NCBI GenBank assembly: GCA_946965045.2
Contig: OX337230.1
Span: 2,356,001-2,420,000 of the forward strand
Direction: 5' to 3'
Source: Epithemia pelagica
Lineage: Eukaryota > Bacillariophyta > Bacillariophyceae > Surirellales > Surirellaceae
Length of the DNA: 64,000 bases
Both the position numbers and the translations under genes were made by a program. A model generated the notes under the pieces. It was not told the DNA's origin. It was given only the letters and a program-made list of their open reading frames with translations, and did no database searches. This document shows positions 10,314 to 19,851 of this stretch, one piece after another. The first letter of the stretch is position 1; every line of letters begins with the position of its first letter.

Positions 10314-11287
10314 GACAATGTCGACAACTGGAAAATATTTTATGTTACTCAACAATTGTCGCTCGTTTCAAATTTGATGGTGCAAGTTTTGTGGCAACAA
10401 ACCTCGGGTTGCCGATTTGACCCAAATCAATGTGTTCCCGTTGAAGGATTGATGCCTGAAGCAATGACCAGATGATGATAAGGATGATATCTCGCAACAA
10501 GTTATTGCATGAGCCCACCATGAACCTCTCACATTCCGGCACTTTCACGGGTCGTAATTATGTTGGTTTCAGTTTCATTACATATGCCAAAGCAGATGCT
10601 GTCCAAGTTGGTTCTTGATGGGCTTGAGAAAAAGTTGAGCGATCAATAGACAAAAAAGGAACGATTGAATCATCGCGGTAGGTTAGCCACAGGCATATCA
10701 AACTCTGTAAAAAGGGTCGTGCACAGTGAAAGAGGTTTCACACTGCGAACAATTGAGAACAAACTTATTTCTTGTTTTCGGTCTTGGACAATTTGAGGAG
10801 TTCTGATCTTCGTATCCGCAACCCTTAATTGGTTCTTCGGTCCAACATTCGGCAATCGGACGCTCCGTGACGGTCCCAAGGGTCAGGTTCAGGTAGCCCA
10901 AAGGCTACCCTACCCTGGCCCTGTGGTTGTTCTTCTTCATGCCTCACAATAATCTCTGGGCTATACCTTCCTTGGCCCTCAGTTACTCATGTTGAGTCTG
11001 GGTTGATATTTTTTATGAAAGCCAGTCGGCCGAACTATAGTCCCTTGTTTTGCATTTTGGGAAAGCAAGAGGGAGATGCCCTGTGCGATGTGATCGCCCC
11101 CCAATCCCCCAAGGCATGAGAAGGGCTTAATTTGAAATGACTCGAGTCACAGTCCGTCAGGTAGAGAGATTCTCAAGGGGAAAGATAGAGAACCCGGATA
11201 AACAAATTTTGGTTGTGACCTGTGACGCAATCTTTTGTGTGTCGATCTTTATGGAGAGGAGGCTTGAATCAATCGAGAATCGAGACA
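10314..11287. other. Intergenic ~1 kb between divergent genes
   Basis: No convincing gene. It was checked for a J domain belonging to the downstream DNAJC11-like gene; no HPD tripeptide in a J-like context was seen on the plus strand. It probably holds the promoters of both neighbours. Confidence 0.4.
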
Positions 11288-13171
11288 ATGCAAGGCAACA
11301 AGGAACATGTGTCCGAGTTAGCTTCATCCTTTCACCGATCAAGCTCTAGGTTCGATATATCAGCGAGCGAAGAGACTGAGCTAGCTGTTTTTGATGGTGG
11401 AGGTGTTTGGAACAACCTGCGACGACGCAAGGCGGGCAACCATTCCAAAGGAAGTCAAGACAATGAGGAGGATGAGAACAACAAAATATCCCGCGTCGCC
11501 TACGTAGATATGCCCTTGCAGTTTCGCATGGAAGAGCAGCAACTAGGATTTTCATCCAACTCGAGATTGGGTGTCAATTCGACCATGGTTCTATCACCTC
11601 AATGGACGGGAACGCTGGCCTCGTTTGCTGATATTCGTGGCGACAAGTCGGGGTATACTCAAGCCAAGGTGGAGTTGGACTACGAAATTCCTCCCTCCTC
11701 ATTGTCAAAAGTAGTGTCATGGTGTGAAAAGGCCAGTTTGAATGTTGGTGTACAAGCAAGAGGATGCCACCAAGTTCATGTAGAAGGAAAAGTGGCCCTC
11801 CATGCCGACCAGACAACGCCCTATTTCTTGAGAAAACGAATAGGTCCGACAGGTGATCTCAACCTGTCAGCACGTTATACACAATGGCTGAATCACCCAA
11901 TTGGAAATGCTACTGAACCGAGCATTGGTGAAACCACCCTTTCGGCAAGTCAAAAATATGGAATTTTCAAGGTTCAGTCGACTTACACCATACCCAACAA
12001 TTGGTGGTCGGCCGTACCAACACTAGACCTTTCCATATCTTCCCTTCCATCCTACCATCCGTGGATCATTAAAGCAGGATGGAGACTGAAGCAAAAAGAT
12101 GATAGCATTCTTCCTTATGGAAGCATTAGCCTCACGCCGAAACTCTCCGATATCTTGAGTCTTCATTTCAATGCCGCCTGGACCTGGTCACGTGGTCTGA
12201 CCACTACATGTATGTGGAAGCAAGATTTAAGTGGAAAGCCCTCTTCTGCTGCTTCGTTGGACCCATTGCCAGCGTCGAAACCATCACGAGAAAAGTCTTT
12301 ACAGTTGGGTGTCCAAACCAATTGGATGATTCAACGAACGGCCGCTCTATTCGTATGGACGGACAGCGATTTTCGACTTCGTATTCCTATCGGCATTGTT
12401 CCCTCCTCAAATACGTTGCTCGATAGCTGGTCATTTTCCCTTCAAACCATGTTTCTCACCATTTTGACAAGGGTAATTCAAGATGGCCTTGCCGACATGT
12501 TTCATTTGCGCATGGTCCAAATTCAAGCACAGGAAACGGAGCAACAACAATCTCTGTTGCGACGCCAAAAAGCACGGGAGGATGCTATTAAACAGCAACA
12601 TTTGATGAATCGGCAAGCACAAAACCGTATTGAAGAAGAAGGAGAAATTGGTCTTGTCATTCAAAAAGCGCTTTACGGAATCCACTTGCACGAAAATGAC
12701 GAGTCAATTCACCGGCCGGAGACCGAGGGTGAAAATCCCAATTCTAGTGGCGCCCTGGCACAATCTAGCACAGCTACGGAAATTGCTCAAACGCAAGATC
12801 ACTGTTTGGATGTCACGGTTCCTCTGCAATTTTGGGTACAACAAGGTCAATTGGATCTACCGGCCATGTCTAAGCGCAATTTACTGGGCTTCTGCGATCC
12901 TCGTCCACTGTCCTCCAATAAAAATCAACCACCAGAACTGGAAGGTTCAGGGGAGCGTTCCACACAGACTTGGACAACATGGTGGAAGGGCTTTGTAACG
13001 CACAAAAAGGATCATCCTTGCCGAGGAACGAACGAACAAAGTCATCACTTGCAGCTATTTGTTCGATACCGTTGTGGAGGGTTCTTGTATGAAATAACCA
13101 TTGAAGATGAAGAAGGAATGACCTTACCTCATCCCCATGCAGTGCAAGTCACAGAGACGGTGGCACAATAG
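11288..13171 (+). CDS. DNAJC11-like protein (DUF3395) lacking an N-terminal J domain
   Basis: 627-aa protein. The middle (about 80-400) is rich in alternating hydrophobic strands, as in the beta-barrel-like central part of DNAJC11. A charged helix (about 410-470, AQETEQQQSLLRRQKARED...) leads into the C-terminal DUF3395 signature: GLVIQKALYG, then LDVTVPLQFWVQQGQL, KRNLLGFCDP and LFVRYRCGGFLYEITI. DNAJC11 associates with MICOS at mitochondrial membranes and affects cristae. The first ATG of the frame is 11288; upstream codons reach only a GTG at 11222, and no J domain is seen in the preceding kilobase. Either the J domain has been lost or it lies on a distant exon. The 3' end lies only 58 bp from the convergent EFG1 stop. 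Confidence 0.75.
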   Translation: MQGNKEHVSELASSFHRSSSRFDISASEETELAVFDGGGVWNNLRRRKAGNHSKGSQDNEEDENNKISRVAYVDMPLQFRMEEQQLGFSSNSRLGVNSTMVLSPQWTGTLASFADIRGDKSGYTQAKVELDYEIPPSSLSKVVSWCEKASLNVGVQARGCHQVHVEGKVALHADQTTPYFLRKRIGPTGDLNLSARYTQWLNHPIGNATEPSIGETTLSASQKYGIFKVQSTYTIPNNWWSAVPTLDLSISSLPSYHPWIIKAGWRLKQKDDSILPYGSISLTPKLSDILSLHFNAAWTWSRGLTTTCMWKQDLSGKPSSAASLDPLPASKPSREKSLQLGVQTNWMIQRTAALFVWTDSDFRLRIPIGIVPSSNTLLDSWSFSLQTMFLTILTRVIQDGLADMFHLRMVQIQAQETEQQQSLLRRQKAREDAIKQQHLMNRQAQNRIEEEGEIGLVIQKALYGIHLHENDESIHRPETEGENPNSSGALAQSSTATEIAQTQDHCLDVTVPLQFWVQQGQLDLPAMSKRNLLGFCDPRPLSSNKNQPPELEGSGERSTQTWTTWWKGFVTHKKDHPCRGTNEQSHHLQLFVRYRCGGFLYEITIEDEEGMTLPHPHAVQVTETVAQ

Positions 13172-13229
13172 CGACTAGCTTTGAAGTTTTGCCACATGGG
13201 CAGGTGCTAGCTTACTAGACTCGGTATTT

Positions 13230-13662
13230 CTATCTCCGATAGCCTTGGCGTGGTGGTTGCATGGAACGGTTACCTCCCTGACTTCTCTGTCGGTATTGTT
13301 GCTGCTGCTGTTGTAGTCGTCCTCCTCCTCGTCGTCGATGGTTGTGCGAGGAGTTTTGCTGTGTAGACCATCCTTGACTCTTGTCACCGCGACGTCCCCA
13401 TGCGGATCTATCGTCTTTGTGTTGTTTCTTCGCTTGATCAAACAACGTATGTGGATCTACCGCTGTTGAGTCGTCGTCCGCTATCAAAAATCCATTGTCA
13501 TCGTCGTCGTTGTTGTTGATGGGTTGCGGAATTACCAACTCATGTCCCTTTTGTGATGTTATTTTAGTTCGTTTGTCGTCCCTGGTGAATGCCATGTCTT
13601 CCGCCAGTTCTTTCCGTTTTGACCCTTCGTTGGAATGTGTGGTAGTTTGCTTCCTTGTGTTT

Positions 13663-13694
<32 letters not shown>

Positions 13695-15122
13695 ACTGCT
13701 GCTGCTGCTGTCACTACTACTACTGTCCTCTTCGGCATCTATCTGAGGTTGAAGCTTTGTTTGTTGCTTCTGATGGGGGGTCTGTGGTTGTCCCAGTGAG
13801 GTACCATCCTCATCACTCGAAGAGCTGGAATCGTCGCTGGAGCTCGAGTCCATTTCTTCCGAGTCTCTTCTTGCATCAGCGGTGTTTGGCATCGCGTCTT
13901 TCCTCCTGTCATTGCTTTTGTCGCTTCCATTCTGATGTCGTCGACGACGGAGAGGATCAGCCTTGTCCTCATCGTCATGACTGCTATTGGTGCTGTCATC
14001 CTCATTAGAGCTGCCAATTCCCTCCAGTGCTGACCATGCTGCCGGTGGAGTCGTTTGGTCGTTTTCTTCATCGTTTTGTTCTTCTTGTTCTTGACGATCG
14101 AGTTCGGCATTGACCAAATCGGCCGCTTGCAACACTTGATCCAGGGCTGATTGGTTGCTTTTCATGGAAAACCGAGGATCGTCCGAGGGTGATGATGATG
14201 GTATATTGTCAGTGTCTACAGTGGAAGACGGATCATTGGTTGTTTGGACCGTATCCGTGCTGTTGGCATCTGTACCAAAGGTGGCGCGTTCCAAGCTGGT
14301 GGACCAATCGGATGGATAAAGGGGCAGCAAGTGCTCGTACACATAGGAAGGAATCCAAGCGGCTCGTTGTGGTGGCGTTTCCACACCAACCAAAGTGGGC
14401 AAAATGTGCTGTCGAACACTGACTAATTTGGCCAAGGCGCGGCCGCGACGGGGAGTTTGACGTTGCTTGTTGGAAACAAATAGGGGTTGATAGGTCAAGG
14501 AGGACAAGGGATAATACGCGACATACAACATGTCCAATCCCAGTCCATACAACATGGACGAATTCGCGTCTTTGTTATTGTTGCTGTTACCGATGGACTT
14601 TTCGCTATGCTTTGAATTGTTGAGATCTCCTGGTATTTTTGGTGATGATTCCTTCTTGCTGTTGTAATGTTGTTGCCATAGTCGTAGCAATCGTTGTCGA
14701 TCCAAAAATCGGCATTTGTGTGATTTTCGCGCATTGGTCCGTTCGACCTCTTTTGTTTGACGGATCTTTTGTTCCTTCTTCAGTTGTTCAATGGTGTCTT
14801 CCAGTTCTTGAATGCGCTTTGCGTTATGGTCGTTGCTGGTCGTCTTCCCATCGGTTGGCTCTTCACCTGGAGTAGAAGTGGGGTCTCGTTTGGATGGCGG
14901 CGAGGATGTGTTTTGAAGACTTTTGGTCTTGGCCAACAAACGTTCCAAGCCACGCAACTGATGTTTTAACGACGACGATTTGGATTTGCCCGTTCCTTTG
15001 GCAGTCTTGGGGTCCTCGTCGTTTTTCTTGTGTTTGGCAGATTTTCCTCGTCGCCATGGCTTGAATTTGGCGGCATAATGGCTGCTGCCCTTGGCAGAGG
15101 CGGTGGTAGGAGCATTTACCAT
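13230..15122 (-). CDS. EFG1: rRNA-processing protein EFG1 homologue with long acidic/RGG tail
   Basis: 630-aa protein. Efg1 is a nucleolar 18S rRNA-processing/SSU processome factor. The core is in the first third: basic N-terminus (KPWRRGKSAKHKK), LKHQLRGLERLLAK, a coiled coil at about 100-125 (KRIQELEDTIEQLKKE), then RKSHKCRFLDRQRLLRLW and MLYVAYYPLSSLTYQPLF, all matching the Efg1 order. Yeast Efg1 is only ~230 residues. The extra ~400 residues are low-complexity Ser/Asp/Glu runs (encoded around 13660-13860 by GAC/GAG/TCx repeats), ending in an Arg/Gly/Gln-rich tail (RRRGGGRLQQQQQQYRQRSQGG), typical of nucleolar RNA binding. Divergent from the GNAT gene. Confidence 0.82.
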
Positions 15123-15333
15123 ACTCTTTCGTTATTATGGAAAAGAGAGCCGGGGGGAGAAAGCAAGAGAATGGACGAATACAGCGTCCTCACTTGTCGT
15201 CGTTTCTTTCTTCTCACAAATCGAATGGTCCAGTGGAGACGACCCACCCGCGACCACTTTTCGGCCCCCTTTTCAACGCGGGGGGACACAAAATTCAGTG
15301 CCCAACACATTTTTTTGTCTCTCGTCGACGACG
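15123..15333. promoter_or_regulatory. Short divergent promoter region (EFG1 / plastid-type GNAT)
   Basis: 211 bp between two head-to-head start codons (15122 on minus, 15334 on plus), so both promoters and 5' UTRs must share or overlap here. No specific element was identified. Confidence 0.45.
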
Positions 15334-16734
15334 ATGGCAAATCGGAATAGAAACGGAAAAATGATGACGGTAACGGTTCGTTTGGTGTTCCTGTTGGAGG
15401 CGGTCGCTTCTTTGGTTGGCAGGAGGACAATAATATGGTCATTTTGCTCAACCCCATTGGTGGTGGAAGCTTGGGTATTGTCGTCCAGAACCTTTTCACA
15501 TCGTACTTCGAATTGCATGCTCACGATGAGTCACTGCAGGATAAAAAGCCGTCCCACCACCATGTTATCGCTTGGACCATACGATCAAGGGAACGATAAT
15601 CTTTCCACAATCACGGCGACAAGAACCAACGAAATTCCATCAGGTTCGTTTTTGTCGTCGTCTTCTTCTCAACAAGTTCCACCACAAGCCTTGGCAGATT
15701 TATTCTCTCCACCAGATTCCTCCTCGCATTCGTCTGTCTCCCTGCCCTATCGATGTGACCTCACAAAAAACTTGACCTCAACGAAAACAAGTTCACACAA
15801 CCCAGCAATTTCCTCCTTTATGGAATTGCGTCTGTTGCAACTGTCAGATATCCCGCAAGTTGCAAATCTCTGTTACCAAGAATATGGCAAGTTTGGATCT
15901 GGCTCCACTGCAGCCAAGTCTTCCAGTACTGGTGGTAGTCTTTCGTCTCTTGGGAATGGGCAACCACCAAATCAACAGTCTCCTCTAAAACGGTTCCAAT
16001 CGCTGTGGAATGAAATGATGAATGTTTTGGAAGATGTTTGTTTGATACCCCTCTTGTACCTGGCATTGACAAGCAAATGGTTCTTATGCACCATGAGTAT
16101 GGCAACAAACAATCCTCCATTTCCCAAGGATCATGTTGTACTGGTTCTCGAGTTGGGGCATGAATCGACATTGGATTCAACGGATCAAGTCCAACACAAC
16201 AAAAACCGCGAGGACAACAAGAACCTCCCCAGTCTTGTGGGTGTCGTGGATTTGTCTCTTCACGAGGTACGACCGGATCGACGAACACCCTTTTTTCCGC
16301 AACTTTTTCTTTTTGGTTCGAATCCTCGTGAACCGTGGGTAACCAATGTCTTGATTGCTCCCACGCATCGTGGTCAGGGATGGTCCAAAGTCTTGTTGGG
16401 TGGATGCGAGTGGGTGGCGCGCAACTGGTTGTCCTCCTACCAAAATCATCATCAACAACAAACCATGGAGGGGAAAGCACCATCTGTTTCTTGGAGCATG
16501 CATTTGCATTGCGATGCTCATCCCAAAACGGGACGGATTGCCCAACAACTGTACCTGTCGTTGGGATATCAACCCACTAGCCCCACAGTATGGGTACCTC
16601 CAGGAGTGGACCATTCGGAAACTGCTACCATGTTTCATCCTCCGCAATTGTTTGAGACTAGTATCCATATCATTGACGACGTTCCTCTCTTGTACATGAG
16701 CAAACCCTTGGTCGAGGAGCGTGAGCACAACTGA
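15334..16734 (+). CDS. GNAT-family acetyltransferase with plastid-type bipartite presequence
   Basis: 466-aa protein. Start at ATG 15334: the frame is open further upstream, but there it runs into the EFG1 5' end and has no ATG giving a sensible leader. Residues ~10-45 form a hydrophobic signal peptide. It is followed by VEA|W (about 44-47) and a Ser/Thr/Arg-rich stretch, i.e. a cleavage site with an aromatic +1 residue like the ASAF motif of diatom plastid proteins. The GNAT fold begins at MELRLLQLSDIPQVANLC (~163) and includes VGVVDLSLHEV, the acetyl-CoA loop APTHRGQGWSKVLLGG and IAQQLYLSLGYQP near the end. A low-complexity insert interrupts the early part. Substrate unknown; plastid location is inferred from the leader. 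Confidence 0.75.
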   Translation: MANRNRNGKMMTVTVRLVFLLEAVASLVGRRTIIWSFCSTPLVVEAWVLSSRTFSHRTSNCMLTMSHCRIKSRPTTMLSLGPYDQGNDNLSTITATRTNEIPSGSFLSSSSSQQVPPQALADLFSPPDSSSHSSVSLPYRCDLTKNLTSTKTSSHNPAISSFMELRLLQLSDIPQVANLCYQEYGKFGSGSTAAKSSSTGGSLSSLGNGQPPNQQSPLKRFQSLWNEMMNVLEDVCLIPLLYLALTSKWFLCTMSMATNNPPFPKDHVVLVLELGHESTLDSTDQVQHNKNREDNKNLPSLVGVVDLSLHEVRPDRRTPFFPQLFLFGSNPREPWVTNVLIAPTHRGQGWSKVLLGGCEWVARNWLSSYQNHHQQQTMEGKAPSVSWSMHLHCDAHPKTGRIAQQLYLSLGYQPTSPTVWVPPGVDHSETATMFHPPQLFETSIHIIDDVPLLYMSKPLVEEREHN

Positions 16735-17849
16735 CTGTTGTGAGTGATGCTGCTTATCTACACACCAAGACAAACTTGTGCATGTGGTTGGTCAATGAGG
16801 TCATGGCCATACCAAGAAAGACACCAAGAAAAGAAGAGTACAAAACTCTCATTCTTCGACGCTTTATCGCGTTTCTCCCAGCATGCGCTCGTTTGTGCCG
16901 TACTAACGGCAATTCACCAAAGTGTCCACTGCCGAGAGACAACCCTATTTCATCATGTAAGACCCGCCCTGTCCATGTCTCATGTGATATCACAGAACCA
17001 AGGATTGGATCAATCACCAGTTGAAGCGCAAAGCTTCAGTTTCTTTCTTTTTCTTGATGTCGTCAGGAGCTTGGCCGCATGTTGCGTCTCAGGTGCAAAA
17101 GAAGTCTTGGGTGGTACAGGTCTCTTGGGTGCTATGCACTCATCTTGGAGGACAAACTCGGGTGCGTTGCTCAAGCTTGTCCCCAAGCCGCAGACTACAG
17201 TGAAAAAGTATATAAGAACGAGGGGCAGAGGAGCAAATTGTTTGAGGACAGCCATTGCAAAAAGAGCGAACGATGCCTCTCATTTGACTTAAGACTATCT
17301 ACAAAATGTTGAAAGTAGCATTTTTATCAGCGCTCGCAACTACTTTTCGAATCACCAGCAACTGGTGAACGGATACAAATAGGACAAATGAATACATGAC
17401 CAATGACCAATCAGTGCAGCTGTATTTAGACAGAGTTCCGAATTCTGACGACAAGTGTATAACACCCACTGACCTGTGTCCACCATTCGTGATATATCTG
17501 TATGGTTCGTCACATTTCATGTAACGCGTTCCTATTTGCGTCGAGAGCCAAGAAACGCATCTTCGAACTGTGTGCATCGGAGCACCAACTATGTGTGCAT
17601 CATAAAAGATTGTGCACGACGGCTGCTAAGCGTACACATGTGACCTTATTTCCAATGGTCTTTTCATACATCCATCGATGAAGGCTTTATATGAGACCTT
17701 GACAGTGTTAATGACCAAGGAAGGCTTCAACCTCACAGGGTGATGCCCGTTCGTCGACGCTTGCCAAGGAAACAAGCTCTCAAGCCATGTGGTGTATCCA
17801 AAAATCCCACTCTAGGAAACCAGATTTTGCCATCCGATGTTTGAGTCTT
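16735..17849. other. 1.1-kb stretch between convergent genes, no gene recognised
   Basis: The longest frame (16744-17292, +) has no recognisable motif, begins within 10 bases of the preceding stop, and is covered by minus-strand frames. I read the whole stretch as non-coding, with 3' UTRs at both ends. Confidence 0.4.
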
Positions 17850-19454
17850 TCATACTGAATCACTTTTGCTTCGTAACAGATGTCGCGTCTTGGCAAGAAT
17901 GCGCAAAACAGGATAGGCGCGTCGTTTCAGGTCTAGCTCATTGCTGGAATCAAACTCCACTAAACTCTTGTTTGTTGCTATTGTGGCATTTTTCTTCTTC
18001 TGAACGGCATCGTCAGTTTCGTCATCGTCATCTTCTTCCTCCTCATCATCATCATCTTCCGTGTCCTCTTCGTCTTGTTCCAAACTGCTTTCGCGTCGTC
18101 GCCGGGCAGCCTTTCGCAACGCTTTGCGCAAGGCCTTGCGCCGTTCCTTTTCCAATTTCTTTTCGAGCTTTCGTTCTTCCTTGTCCGCCTTTTCCTCTTG
18201 TTGCCGGGCCGCCTTGGCTTGTTTCAATTCCAATTTACGACGTTTGGCTTGGGCCTTTTCGGCAATCCTGCTCGCCTTTTTCGCATCTTTGCGATTGAGC
18301 AGAATTTCTCGAACATCGTCTTCCAATCGCTTGGAAATGAGCATTAAATCGTCCAAGTCCTCGTCGTCGTCCTCTTGCTGCTGCTGTTGTTGTTGTTTGT
18401 CCATGTCATTGGAGAGTGCCACAACCATTTTATTCGGATTGTTCTTGTGGTGGTGCATGTTGTCTTGTTGTTGTGTCCTGGTCTTTTTGAGCAACATTTT
18501 GTCAAAGGCTTGATTGGTGGCACAGCTACGTTCCAAGATGCGCACATAGATGCGATCCGCCAAGGCTCGTTCATTGACGCGGCAAGTCAAGCATCCCGTT
18601 TGAATTTCGCGGACACATTCTTCGGCGACAATTTCGGCCTCATACTTGTCCCACAATTGTTCCCAACTCAAGCCCTTGGTTTGAAAGGTCCCATGGCGGA
18701 CAAAGCTCCGGTACCCATCAAAGACTTGGGCGGCCCACCGGGCGGGCAAACTGCATCGTTCGCGGGCATATTCCTTGGCCGCCTTGCGGGCCTGATAGGC
18801 CAAGGGGGCCAATTCGTCGGGTCGCATGAGACCGGCTTCGTACAGACCCAACAAGGATCGGGGCAAGAGTGTATGGTACAATTGTCGCGTCGTTTCCGGA
18901 TCCAAATCGCCCCATACGGGCGACGGCGAACGACCAAAGGTCCGTCGTAAGGCTTGGACGGACCCATAGCGTTGTTCCCAGACAGCCCGTCGAGCTTCGT
19001 AATCTTGGCGCTGGAATTCGTAACGTTTGTTCTTGGTAGTCGTCGTCGGCGACGACGGCGGCAGACCCATGCTGGAATCATATTCCAGCCTTGTGGATCG
19101 GGCCGTCCTGTTTTGATTGAGAGCTAAATTGGAAGCATTGACGAGATTCTTGAAAGCCACGTTTGGAGCTTGCTGTTGTTGTTGTTGGGATGCCTCTCCA
19201 TTCTTGTTCGGTGTACAAGTCAGGGCTGATGAGGACCCAACAGACAGACAAGGTCTTTTGTGTTTCGGAGAATGGCTGTACTGTGGCGTGGAAACTCCTC
19301 CACCCTGCCCAATGTTGTTGTGGTTGTGGTTATGAGTCAAGAGTGGTGATACAGCTTGAAAGGCATTGGACGAAATGACACGGGAGGGAGCACCACAACT
19401 CCAAAGCAAAATCAAGGAATACCACAGCAGCATCCCCCTGCAAAAGAGTTTCAT
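17850..19454 (-). CDS. Diatom plastid-type protein of unknown function
   Basis: 534-aa protein starting MKLFCRGMLLWYSLILLWSC at ATG 19454; the frame extends upstream only to a TTG. A signal peptide ends at SSNA|F (about 27-31), a good match to the ASAF cleavage motif of diatom plastid proteins. The conserved part (about 145-310: RRAVWEQRYGSVQALRRTFG, WGDLDPETTRQLYHTLLPR, LAPLAYQARKAAKEYARERC) is a helical family I recall from stramenopile algae with no assigned function. The C-terminal third is a long Lys/Glu/Arg coiled-coil-like helix followed by an acidic Asp/Glu run encoded near 18020-18080. Convergence of signal and motif supports a plastid stroma location, which is inference. Confidence 0.7.
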   Translation of the reverse strand: MKLFCRGMLLWYSLILLWSCGAPSRVISSNAFQAVSPLLTHNHNHNNIGQGGGVSTPQYSHSPKHKRPCLSVGSSSALTCTPNKNGEASQQQQQQAPNVAFKNLVNASNLALNQNRTARSTRLEYDSSMGLPPSSPTTTTKNKRYEFQRQDYEARRAVWEQRYGSVQALRRTFGRSPSPVWGDLDPETTRQLYHTLLPRSLLGLYEAGLMRPDELAPLAYQARKAAKEYARERCSLPARWAAQVFDGYRSFVRHGTFQTKGLSWEQLWDKYEAEIVAEECVREIQTGCLTCRVNERALADRIYVRILERSCATNQAFDKMLLKKTRTQQQDNMHHHKNNPNKMVVALSNDMDKQQQQQQQEDDDEDLDDLMLISKRLEDDVREILLNRKDAKKASRIAEKAQAKRRKLELKQAKAARQQEEKADKEERKLEKKLEKERRKALRKALRKAARRRRESSLEQDEEDTEDDDDEEEEDDDDETDDAVQKKKNATIATNKSLVEFDSSNELDLKRRAYPVLRILAKTRHLLRSKSDSV

Positions 19455-19851
19455 ATCGCTCTGTCTTTTTTGTGGTGAGACGACGTTTGCCAATGGTTTG
19501 TCTGGAACTGGAAGGGAAACTGGAAAGGCTCTGATGTTGTGTGTGTTGGGGATGAGATCAGTTGTCTGTGTTGGGCCACGTCGTTCGGCCGTGTTCACAG
19601 CCGTCGTGCGCGGTGACCATTTTGTCAACGAGTCGCACCCGTAATCATGTGCGGCATTTGCGTTTTGTGTGGGACAGTCGCATTGCGACTGATGGCATGC
19701 ATGCGCGCAGAGGGGCGCGCATTCTACTTGCCCTGCGTCGGGAAATGTGACGAAAAATGAATTTTATACTTTTTTACAAAACAGAAAAAAGACATACTAA
19801 AAAAAGATACAAGATACCAAAGAACAGCGAACGGAACCACCTCTTCCCACC
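19455..19851. promoter_or_regulatory. Divergent promoter region (plastid-type protein / ERA)
   Basis: 397 bp between head-to-head start codons at 19454 (-) and 19852 (+). An A/T-rich run (about 19752-19815, many A and T tracts) lies just upstream of the ERA start. No named element recognised. Confidence 0.4.

Noticed and set aside
11137-11349. Peptide 'ENPDKQ' as a possible J-domain HPD remnant for the DNAJC11-like gene
   Set aside because: The residue before PD is Asn, the surrounding helices do not resemble a J domain, and the frame differs from the gene.
13655-14110. Plus- and minus-strand Ser/Pro/Arg-rich frames across the EFG1 acidic tail
   Set aside because: They are frame shadows of trinucleotide-rich coding sequence of EFG1.
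16311-16340. GGTTCGAATCC resembling a tRNA B box
   Set aside because: It lies in the coding sequence of the GNAT gene, and no A box or cloverleaf could be formed around it.
16744-17292. 182-codon plus frame after the GNAT gene
   Set aside because: No domain, no leader, begins within 10 bases of the preceding stop, and is covered by opposite-strand frames.
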